Shown here piece after piece: positions 1-4,701 of a stretch of DNA of 6,964 bases. The stretch comes from Bdellovibrionaceae bacterium UBA3535 (GTDB taxonomy: Bacteria > Bdellovibrionota > Bdellovibrionia > Bdellovibrionales > UBA840): assembly GCA_002376845.1 (NCBI GenBank), contig DFOS01000020.1, forward strand, positions 1-6,964. The letters are read 5' to 3'. The position numbers and the translations under genes are program-made. Under the pieces are notes generated by a model that was not told the DNA's origin, made no database searches, and saw only the letters and a program-made list of their open reading frames with translations. Numbering within the stretch: the first letter of the stretch is position 1; every line of letters begins with the position of its first letter.

Positions 1-24
1 ACAACATTAAAAGGGAGCAGTTAT
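1..24 (-). repeat. 24-nt direct repeat, copy 1 (cut by window edge)
   Basis: Identical over 24 nt to positions 167-190. The core on the plus strand is ACATTAAAAGGGAGCAGTT. Its left end is the window edge, so it may be longer. Unlike the other two copies, this one has a near-complementary partner at 39-56, giving a hairpin. Confidence 0.8.
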
Positions 25-34
25 TGATCATCAT
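1..34 (-). CDS. Possible start of a gene running off the left edge
   Basis: Two consecutive ATG codons (34-32 and 31-29, minus strand) lie 6 nt after an AAGGAG ribosome-binding-like sequence (plus positions 41-46). The frame stays open to the window edge, reading MMINNCSLLML. The coding part consists largely of repeat copy 1, so the frame may be a chance product of the repeat. The ribosome-binding sequence is also one arm of the hairpin at 2-56. Only 11 codons are visible and no family can be assigned. Confidence 0.2.
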   Translation of the reverse strand, partial: MMINNCSLLML

Positions 35-56
35 AAAGTGCTCCTTTTTGATGTTG
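2..56 (+). other. Long imperfect palindrome / hairpin
   Basis: Positions 2-19 pair with 39-56 around a 19-nt loop. Read as plus-strand RNA, all 18 positions pair, with 16 Watson-Crick pairs and two wobbles (U8-G50 and G13-U45). Read as minus-strand RNA, those two become A/C mismatches, so the structure is better as a plus-strand transcript. There is no T tract after the second arm, so it is not a canonical terminator. It could be a palindromic repeat unit of which copies 2 and 3 are half units. On the minus strand it would hide the ribosome binding site of the possible edge gene. Confidence 0.55.
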
Positions 57-301
57 CTCGGACACGAAAAAGCCTAGAGGTTTTATGGACTTAGACTCGA
101 AATTCGGGTGCAGCCCCGGATCCCTCCGGATAAACATCCGAAATTCTTATCAACCCAAAAAATCCAACAACATTAAAAGGGAGCAGTTATAAATTTTAAG
201 TAGTGAGACTATCGGCATTTTTCTAAAATCCTGTGGCTCTTGCCCCGCGAAGCTGGATAAAAATTAATTTTTCTTAGAAATAACAAGTAGATACGCGATC
301 A
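57..301. other. Non-coding stretch with hairpins between repeat copies
   Basis: I see no convincing gene here. At 102-121 a 7-bp stem (102-108 with 115-121, one wobble) closes a 6-nt loop. At 127-140 CGGAT/ATCCG closes a 4-nt loop. A competing stem, 116-120 with 125-129, shares bases with both. CGAAATTC occurs at 98-105 and 139-146. At 259-272 there is a perfect AT-only 14-bp palindrome (AAAAATTAATTTTT), too weak for a standard terminator. No tRNA fold or clear promoter was found. Confidence 0.4.
167..190 (-). repeat. 24-nt direct repeat, copy 2
   Basis: Exact match to 1-24. It shares a slightly longer left part (CAACAACATT from 165) with copy 3. The start-to-start distance to copy 1 is 166 nt. 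No complementary partner lies nearby, so it is a half unit compared with copy 1. Confidence 0.8.
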
Positions 302-325
302 CAACAACATTAAAGGGGAGCAGTT
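302..325 (-). repeat. 24-nt direct repeat, copy 3, overlapping a gene end
   Basis: Matches 165-188 at 23 of 24 positions (A178 versus G315) and starts 137 nt after copy 2. On the minus strand it encodes the last residues (TAPL) and the stop codon of the SpoIID-type gene, so the repeat sits across a coding end. Confidence 0.75.
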
Positions 326-1458
326 TCCTTTGTCTTCTCGGCCAAATACTTGGCCTCTGCCTCGATTTTCTTTAACGATGCTTTCGGATAGTAAAAGTTT
401 AGAATCTCACGGTAGCTTTTCCCCATGGCTGCCATCTTTTTAGCCCCATGCTGACACATCCCCACCCCATGTCCGTAGCCCTTGCCCTGAAAATGGATTT
501 TGCCATTCTCTAAACTTATCTGCATTTTTGTGGACTTCACTTTTGAAAAACCAAGGCTTTGGCGAATGTCTTGTGTGGGCCAAGCTCGAATGCGGCCATC
601 TTTCAAAAAGACAAAGACTTTTTCTAAGCGGCCCGAATCATTGCGCTCACCATCCATAATGCGAAGTACTTCGCCCTTTTTCTCACCAAACTGCTCCGCG
701 AGCTTTTGACTAAAGTCCTCCAGATTTACGTTATATTGCCAGCGCGGCACGTGCACTTGCATACAATAGGGATCGGCACTACCTTGCCACTTTTCCTTAG
801 CATGCCATACTTTTACCGGATTTTCTGTATGACCTCCACAATGCGAGTGAAAATAAGCTTTCAAAACATCCGTACCGGATTGCAAGTAAATTTCTTTGGT
901 GGCTTCAATGGCCTGATCCACTTTATCCCTTAGGGATTTGGGTAACTTGAAGTAGCGCGATTTATTAAATACCTGATCCATAACGTCGGCATCCACATCA
1001 AAGGGTAAGTCTTTTTTTTCTTTTCTTTGCGAAATCACATAGGATTTGGATGCAACCACCTGTGCTTTTAATGCTTCAAGAGGCCAGGCAGCCGGCATCT
1101 CCGCCGGCAATACGCCTTTTAAATATTTTGCCATGGGAACGGGATAGATCACATCAATCCCTTGGCGTTTTTTGTTGTAAACTAGTCGAAGCTCGCCTTC
1201 GTACTCTCGCCCCTGCACTCGAGCCTTTGCAAAACGTAAAACCAAAGGCTCCTGCAACTTTAAAGAATATTGCTTATTACTAGCAAGAATTCGCCAGCGG
1301 TCATCAAAGTAAACTCGAAAGGGGCGTTGCAGATGGGTAGTTGTATTGATACTCAGCTGCTGGCTATCCACCACAAGGGCTTTTTGTGCCGCAAGGGTGC
1401 GAACCAGCACCCTTTCTTCGGCAAAACCACTGAGAAGTAGCAAAAACGTGAATAGCAA
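310..1458 (-). CDS. SpoIID/LytB-domain peptidoglycan lytic transglycosylase
   Basis: A 382-aa protein with a short hydrophobic N-terminus (residues 2-12), probably a signal peptide for export. The SpoIID core starts near residue 105. YLKGVLPAEMP (112-122) contains the expected catalytic Glu120, followed by WPLEALKAQVVASKSY. FHSHCGGHTE (203-212) matches the motif carrying the zinc ligands in clostridial SpoIID, and GKGYGHGVGMCQHGA (325-339) is the C-terminal family signature. SpoIID enzymes cut glycan strands already stripped of stem peptides. In non-sporulating bacteria such proteins serve general wall remodelling or amidase enhancement. The start is TTG (1458), preceded by AAGGGG within a G8 tract; an in-frame TAA at 1482-1480 rules out a longer form. 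The gene lies 21 nt after the slipin gene and is probably the last gene of the operon. Its last four codons and stop fall in a dispersed repeat. Role and family are firm, the exact substrate is inferred. Confidence 0.9.
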   Translation of the reverse strand: MLFTFLLLLSGFAEERVLVRTLAAQKALVVDSQQLSINTTTHLQRPFRVYFDDRWRILASNKQYSLKLQEPLVLRFAKARVQGREYEGELRLVYNKKRQGIDVIYPVPMAKYLKGVLPAEMPAAWPLEALKAQVVASKSYVISQRKEKKDLPFDVDADVMDQVFNKSRYFKLPKSLRDKVDQAIEATKEIYLQSGTDVLKAYFHSHCGGHTENPVKVWHAKEKWQGSADPYCMQVHVPRWQYNVNLEDFSQKLAEQFGEKKGEVLRIMDGERNDSGRLEKVFVFLKDGRIRAWPTQDIRQSLGFSKVKSTKMQISLENGKIHFQGKGYGHGVGMCQHGAKKMAAMGKSYREILNFYYPKASLKKIEAEAKYLAEKTKETAPL

Positions 1459-1460
1459 AG

Positions 1461-1468
1461 CCCCCCCC
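1461..1468 (-). repeat. G8 homopolymer in the ribosome binding site of the SpoIID-type gene
   Basis: Eight consecutive Gs (minus strand) sit between AA (1470-1469) and the CT that precedes the TTG start, so the tract forms the Shine-Dalgarno sequence. A length change would alter Shine-Dalgarno spacing. With 7 or 10 Gs, the upstream TTG at 1474-1472 would also come into frame. This is a possible site of phase variation or simply a mutable tract. Confidence 0.55.
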
Positions 1469-1479
1469 TTGCAATGAAC

Positions 1480-2229
1480 TTATGATTTTTTCAAGTGATC
1501 ATTGAATGCACTCAGCATATCCAATGGCACAGGAAATACAATGGTATTATTTTGGCTAGAGGATAGTTCTTGCAGCGAGTGCAAGTAGGCCAGCTGCAGG
1601 GCAGATGGAGAGGCAGCAAGCTTGTTCGAGGCTTGCGCAAGTTTTTCTGATCGCTGCAACTCGCCCTCTGCGGAGATCACCTTTGCACGACGATCTCTTT
1701 CCGCTTCGGCTTCTCGAGCCATAGCTCGTTGCATTTCTGGCGGCAAGTCGATGTTTTTTACTTCCACAACCGAGACCTTGATTCCCCATGGCTCGGTTTG
1801 ACGGTCTAGAATTTCTTGCAATTTGTGGTTAATGGAGTCGCGGTCCACCAAGAGTGTATCCAAATCTACGCCACCAATCACGGCTCGCAAGGTTGTTTGC
1901 GCCAATTGGCTTGTGGCAAAGTAGTAATCTTCCACATCAATCACGGCTTTTTCCGACTCGATCACGCGAAAGTAAACCACGGCATTCACCTTAATGGTAA
2001 CGTTATCTTTGGTGATCACATCTTGCGATGGCACATCCATGGTAATGGTGCGCATATCCACTTTGAACATTTGATCGATAAAAGGGATTAAGATGATAAG
2101 TCCTGGCCCCTTGGCTCCCACATTCCGTCCAAGTCGAAAGACGACGCCGCGCTCATATTCGGATAGCACGCGGATGGCCGACATCAACAATGTCAATACG
2201 ACAATCCCGACAAAAATCATAAAATACAT
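1480..2229 (-). CDS. Slipin: stomatin/prohibitin-type SPFH (Band 7) membrane protein
   Basis: A 249-aa protein with one N-terminal membrane segment (residues 2-19) followed by a full Band 7 domain. Landmarks are RTITMDVPSQDVITKDNV (60-77), AVVYFRV (83-89), QLAQTTLRAVIGG (108-120), the WGIKV segment (148-152) and a charged coiled-coil stretch AMAREAEAERDRRAKVISAEGE (169-190). The end is NNTIVFPVPLDML (227-239), typical of bacterial slipins. Such proteins oligomerise on the inner membrane and are thought to scaffold membrane domains. In archaea the NfeD partner protease cleaves the p-stomatin C-terminal region. The ATG start is preceded by an ideal AGGAGG, which immediately follows the NfeD stop codon, so translation is likely coupled to NfeD. 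Length and domain order are normal for the family, with no defect seen. Confidence 0.95.
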   Translation of the reverse strand: MYFMIFVGIVVLTLLMSAIRVLSEYERGVVFRLGRNVGAKGPGLIILIPFIDQMFKVDMRTITMDVPSQDVITKDNVTIKVNAVVYFRVIESEKAVIDVEDYYFATSQLAQTTLRAVIGGVDLDTLLVDRDSINHKLQEILDRQTEPWGIKVSVVEVKNIDLPPEMQRAMAREAEAERDRRAKVISAEGELQRSEKLAQASNKLAASPSALQLAYLHSLQELSSSQNNTIVFPVPLDMLSAFNDHLKKS

Positions 2230-2233
2230 AAAA

Positions 2234-2239
2234 CCTCCT
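2234..2239 (-). promoter_or_regulatory. Strong ribosome binding site coupling NfeD to slipin
   Basis: AGGAGG lies directly after the NfeD TAG stop (2242-2240) and 4 nt before the slipin ATG (2229). It fills the whole 10-nt gap and supports reinitiation by terminating ribosomes. Confidence 0.85.
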
Positions 2240-3496
2240 CTAGGATTTTTTAACTTTTAATTGAAAACCTTTTTTTGAAGTAATCACAACGGTCTCTTCT
2301 AGCTTAACATCTTCCTGTGATTGAAAGCGCCAACGCTCCCCGCGCCACATTACCTCGCCTTCCTTTGTTGAACCCTCTTTTAAATAAACGACCTCGGCAG
2401 TTTCACCGATTGCCGACTCCAGGCCCATGGTCTTTTTTAATTTGAAGGTTCTAGCTGCCATATAGACAATACCAAACATCACGAGTCCAAGAAAAAGAGA
2501 GGACAAGACAATTTGCCCCAAAGGCAATTGATAATAGGAAGCACTGTCGAACATAAAAACCCCTCCTAATGCAAAAGCAATGATGCCGCCAATGCCTAGC
2601 GCGCCAAAGCTTGGAACGAAAAGCTCTAGTATAAAAAAGACGATACCTAAAATAATCAAGGCTACCCCGCCCCACTGCACATCCATTTTATGAAATGAAA
2701 CCAAAGATAGGATTAGGCCCAAACCGCCCACTACCCCCGGCACTATCGCCCCTGGGTGGGTGAATTCAAAATATAGAAGCGCAATACTACCTAAGAAGAT
2801 TAGGTGGGCAAACTGCGGATCGGCAATGGTTTGCAAAACTTGGTGCTTAAAGGTGGGGTCGTACATTTCAATGGGCTGCTCACTCAATTTAGCAACCTGA
2901 CCATTTTGCATTTTGATTTCTTTGCTTTGTGCAAATTGCAAAAACTCGTCAATGGATTCTACGGCTTTATCAATGGCTCCGAGTTTCTCCGCCTCAAGGG
3001 CACTCACCGCTTTGCCCTCAGTAATGATTTCTTTGGAAAACTCGAGATTGCGTCCTCGCTCCTTGGTAATTCCCTCAAGCCATGAGATGGTATCATTCCA
3101 AATTTTCTTTTTCATGTCCTCAGGAATCTCTTGGCCTGTAGCCTGCACCGGAGTTGCGGCACCTAGATTGGTGGCCTTCATGGCTCCTGATACGTGGCAT
3201 GCTTGCATGATGATCGCTCCGGCACTACCGGCATGGGCGCCGGATGGGTAAACCAAACACAGGTAAGGGGTTGGTGAGTTTAAAATGATTTGCACCATTT
3301 TTCTGGTGGACTGCAAGTCTCCACCAGGCGTGTTGATCAGTAAAAGTTTGGATTGGCAGCCTTTTTCAAGGGATTTTTGCTCTGCTTGCCTTAAGTAATC
3401 GTAAGTGCCAACACCAATGGCTCCATCGATACTTAACTGCAAGGCGCAATTGGCCTGCGCAAAAAACAAACTAAAGAATAAATTGAATAGTATCAT
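2240..3496 (-). CDS. Long-form NfeD protein: ClpP-class serine protease fused to NfeD membrane/OB domain
   Basis: A 418-aa protein from ATG 3496. Residues 1-15 form a signal peptide. The ClpP/SppA-like domain (about 17-190) has NTPGGD (residues 55-60) and AGSAGA, with nucleophile Ser91. A lysine of K129-K131 is the expected partner, matching the Ser97/Lys138 dyad spacing of archaeal PH1510. About five membrane segments follow (roughly 231-248, 250-268, 275-293, 298-316, 326-348), then a C-terminal OB-fold NfeD domain (358-418). Family members cleave hydrophobic ends of stomatins and are taken as membrane quality-control proteases; here the slipin partner is the next gene. An upstream in-frame ATG (3532) would overlap the preceding gene by 40 nt and put charged residues before the signal peptide. 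ATG 3496 has GAGGG 5 nt upstream and makes a 4-nt ATGA overlap, so it is preferred. Confidence 0.93.
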   Translation of the reverse strand: MILFNLFFSLFFAQANCALQLSIDGAIGVGTYDYLRQAEQKSLEKGCQSKLLLINTPGGDLQSTRKMVQIILNSPTPYLCLVYPSGAHAGSAGAIIMQACHVSGAMKATNLGAATPVQATGQEIPEDMKKKIWNDTISWLEGITKERGRNLEFSKEIITEGKAVSALEAEKLGAIDKAVESIDEFLQFAQSKEIKMQNGQVAKLSEQPIEMYDPTFKHQVLQTIADPQFAHLIFLGSIALLYFEFTHPGAIVPGVVGGLGLILSLVSFHKMDVQWGGVALIILGIVFFILELFVPSFGALGIGGIIAFALGGVFMFDSASYYQLPLGQIVLSSLFLGLVMFGIVYMAARTFKLKKTMGLESAIGETAEVVYLKEGSTKEGEVMWRGERWRFQSQEDVKLEETVVITSKKGFQLKVKKS

Positions 3497-3888
3497 TTCT
3501 GCCCTCGCATACTTTCCTGCATCTTGCGCCATAAAACTTTTTTCAGCGCCGGCTCATCGAGCATATCTTGTAATGTTGGCGCCACTAGTACATCTTTGGC
3601 GTTCTTTAATACGGCTTCTTCTTCTAGGTGCTGGCCAAAAACCAATGCTTTGTCGATATAGCATTGTCCAGATAGGCTGTCCTTACTACTTACCTCTACC
3701 TTTGACCAACCATAGGCTTTTAAAATTTTATGCAATAGCTCTTGCTTTGCTGGTGTTAGAGTCTCATCCACCAGGACAATTTGACTGTAGCCCTCTTGTT
3801 TCTGACCAGGAATGGAAAAAAAAGCATCCACACCTAGCACCTGCTTAAAATACAGATATTGTTCTGGACTTAACGCATGAAAATTCAT
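3493..3888 (-). CDS. Putative psi/HolD-like protein of the uracil-DNA glycosylase fold
   Basis: A 131-aa soluble protein without signal or membrane segment. By eye its layout resembles the E. coli DNA polymerase III psi subunit (HolD). It has an N-terminal LSPEQYLYFKQVLGVDAFFS stretch, a strand-like IVLVDETLTP, a central KALVFGQ (80-86) and a C-terminal VLVAPTLQDML..PALKKVLW (100-120). That tail is the same pattern as the HPSxLLxxPxLKxxAW tail of family 4/5 uracil-DNA glycosylases, but with Ala-Pro where the enzymes have His-Pro, so catalysis is unlikely. If correct, it would bridge clamp loader and single-strand-binding protein. It is the first intact gene of the operon and overlaps NfeD by ATGA. 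An in-frame TAA at 3900-3898 fixes the ATG start (3888), which has only a weak ribosome binding site (ACGGGC). The gene itself is certain, the fold assignment tentative. Confidence 0.5.
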   Translation of the reverse strand: MNFHALSPEQYLYFKQVLGVDAFFSIPGQKQEGYSQIVLVDETLTPAKQELLHKILKAYGWSKVEVSSKDSLSGQCYIDKALVFGQHLEEEAVLKNAKDVLVAPTLQDMLDEPALKKVLWRKMQESMRGQK

Positions 3889-4057
3889 GCCCGTAACTTA
3901 GAAAAGATTTCGAACAAGGTCATCCGCAATAAGTTGCCGTTTTGCTTTTGGGACTCGCCGCGTCTAGAGAGATGGAGGCTCAAATGATTTTTCCAGCCCA
4001 GAGCTCTTCTAAAAATTCCTGCCAGGGCCAAATCTCTATGCCATCTTTAATCCACAT
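3885..4057 (-). pseudogene. Small frameshifted ORF ending in ATGA overlap with the psi-like gene
   Basis: From ATG 4057 the frame reads MWIKDGIEIWPWQEFLEELW then AGK before a TGA at 3982-3980. At the A5 run (plus T run 3988-3992) the adjacent frame continues as NHLSLHLSRRGESQK and ends in EIFSKLRA with TGA at 3887-3885, overlapping the next gene's ATG. Adding one A joins both into a 57-aa protein. The protein-like composition on each side, switching frame exactly at a homopolymer, and the coupled stop argue for a real gene with a single-base indel (decay or read error), or less likely a slippage site. No ribosome binding site is seen before ATG 4057. I recognise no family. Confidence 0.4.
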
Positions 4058-4070
4058 ATGTATTATGGAT

Positions 4071-4076
4071 TATAAT
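4071..4076 (+). promoter_or_regulatory. Possible -10 box for the zinc-ribbon gene
   Basis: A perfect TATAAT lies 138 nt upstream of the 4214 start. The -35 region is poor: TTAATC at 4047-4052 with 18-nt spacing matches only half of the consensus. An inverted repeat, TAATCCA/TGGATTA (4048-4054 and 4066-4072), overlaps it and could be an operator. The assignment is tentative because AT-rich DNA gives such boxes by chance. Confidence 0.3.
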
Positions 4077-4092
4077 ATCGATTAAGCCAATC

Positions 4093-4194
4093 CTAGCTAT
4101 TAAGAGGGCAATTCTTGCCTAATTCCTGAGTCCAATTCTGGCGCTCTATATGTTTGTAAATATCAAGTTTTTTTGCCCATTCCCGAACAAGCAA
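4093..4194 (-). pseudogene. Protein-like fragment upstream of the operon
   Basis: From a TTG at 4194 a 33-codon frame reads LLVREWAKKLDIYKHIERQN, then WTQELGKNCPLNS and TAG (4095-4093). The amphipathic, charged composition looks coding rather than random. It lies 36 nt upstream of the 4057-3885 frame on the same strand, so both may be remnants of one gene. No start signal or family is evident, and chance cannot be excluded. Confidence 0.25.
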
Positions 4195-4213
4195 ATGTAG
4201 CTAGGAGGGCTTT

Positions 4214-4414
4214 ATGCAAGATATACAGGACTTACAACTTACCAAAGAACAAATCCGCCAAATTTTTATCGATACTGAGCAAAACTGCTCACTATGTGGC
4301 AGCACTTTGAAGCTGATTCATAATGTGGATTATATCAAGCAAGAGGTAGAAGAGCAGGGCAAATGCCCCTCTTGCGGCGTACAAAGCAAAAAGCGCAATT
4401 TTGTATTGCAATAA
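4214..4414 (+). CDS. Small zinc-ribbon protein of unknown function
   Basis: A 66-aa cytoplasmic protein with two CxxC knuckles, CSLCG (Cys25, Cys28) and CPSCG (Cys51, Cys54), separated by 22 residues. This spacing suits a single Zn(II) ribbon. The N-terminus (residues 1-22) looks helical and rich in Gln, Asp and Lys. No catalytic domain is present, so it is more likely an adaptor or nucleic-acid/protein-binding factor than an enzyme, but no specific role can be given. The start is well supported: AGGAGGG (4203-4209) ends 4 nt before the ATG. It is divergent from the operon to its left and appears to be a single-gene unit, followed after about 90 nt by a rho-independent terminator. A repeat begins 3 nt after its stop codon. 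Confidence 0.85.
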   Translation: MQDIQDLQLTKEQIRQIFIDTEQNCSLCGSTLKLIHNVDYIKQEVEEQGKCPSCGVQSKKRNFVLQ

Positions 4415-4416
4415 AA

Positions 4417-4441
4417 TAGGTGTCAGCTACCTTTTCCGCAC
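4417..4441 (-). repeat. 25-bp dispersed repeat, copy A (inverted)
   Basis: The plus-strand core is AGGTGTCAGCTACCTTTTCC. It is the perfect reverse complement of 4633-4657 over 25 bp and begins 3 nt after the stop of the zinc-ribbon gene. GGTGTCAGxxACC-type repeats are, from recall, common in intergenic regions of some proteobacteria with REP-associated (IS200-like) transposases. Confidence 0.85.
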
Positions 4442-4502
4442 GCTTGTCCGTAAGGCGGCTATGTAGAAGAAAGCAAACACTTCCCCAAGCTTGGCAGTGT
4501 AT

Positions 4503-4531
4503 AAAGCCTCAGTGAAAGCTGGGGCTTTTTT
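4503..4531 (+). terminator. Rho-independent terminator
   Basis: AAAGCCTCAG (4503-4512) pairs with CTGGGGCTTT (4519-4528) as a 10-bp stem with one wobble and a 6-nt loop, running into six Ts (4526-4531). It terminates the zinc-ribbon transcript and lies inside the inverted-repeat unit. Confidence 0.85.
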
Positions 4532-4632
4532 ATAAAAAATGAACAAGACATCAGCTGCTTTTCGGATTTAATTAATTTTCTATAGGAAAAATATAGCACC
4601 AATAATCTTAATGTCCGATTCCTGAATGCTTA

Positions 4633-4657
4633 GTGCGGAAAAGGTAGCTGACACCTA
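4633..4657 (+). repeat. 25-bp dispersed repeat, copy B
   Basis: Perfect reverse complement of 4417-4441 and, over 24 nt, identical in the same orientation to 4671-4694. The plus-strand core is GGAAAAGGTAGCTGACACC. It is followed by AAGGAC, which can act as a ribosome binding site for the TTG at 4666. Confidence 0.85.
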
Positions 4658-4670
4658 AGGACACCTTGAC

Positions 4671-4694
4671 TGCGGAAAAGGTAGCTGACACCTA
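4671..4694 (+). repeat. 24-nt dispersed repeat, copy C, at the transporter start
   Basis: Identical over 24 nt to 4634-4657, 37 nt downstream in direct orientation. It ends 7 nt before ATG 4702. If translation starts at TTG 4666, this repeat encodes residues 3-10 of the transporter. Confidence 0.85.
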
Positions 4695-4701
4695 TATTGT
4701 C

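Larger units (their letters stand above)
4417..4657. mobile_element. Candidate 241-bp MITE-like unit with 25-bp terminal inverted repeats
   Basis: The perfect inverted pair A/B encloses 191 bp without a transposase. The inner sequence holds a terminator (4503-4531), an acceptor-like palindrome CCAAGCTTGG (4485-4494) inside an ACACT/AGTGT stem (4477-4481, 4496-4500), and a degraded look-alike of the repeat at 4551-4565. TA flanks both GGTGTC ends (4417-4418 and 4656-4657), as expected for a TA-duplicating element. However, TA is self-complementary and may simply be part of the repeat. The alternative is independent REP-like insertions in opposite orientation. Confidence 0.35.

Noticed and set aside
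91..140. tRNA or tmRNA 3' end (ATTTCGAGTC resembles a T-loop on the minus strand)
   Set aside because: No acceptor stem, anticodon arm or CCA could be assembled around it on either strand.
150..218. 22-codon minus-strand frame MPIVSLLKIY... through repeat copy 2
   Set aside because: No ribosome binding site, and much of it is repeat sequence read in frame by chance.
1..325. CRISPR array
   Set aside because: Only three copies, with unequal gaps of over 110 nt, and one copy lies in a coding end. Spacing is unlike CRISPR.
1..325. Integron attC sites
   Set aside because: No RYYYAAC/GTTRRRY box pairs, and only copy 1 has an inverted partner.
500..1283. Plus-strand open frames opposite the SpoIID-type gene
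   Set aside because: Antisense shadows of a conserved gene, with no family features or ribosome binding sites.
3497..3532. Longer NfeD start at ATG 3532
   Set aside because: It overlaps the preceding gene by 40 nt and places charged residues before the signal peptide. ATG 3496 has GAGGG and a classic ATGA overlap.
2804..3848. Plus-strand open frames opposite NfeD and the psi-like gene
   Set aside because: Antisense shadows with biased low-complexity composition; the minus-strand genes carry the motifs.
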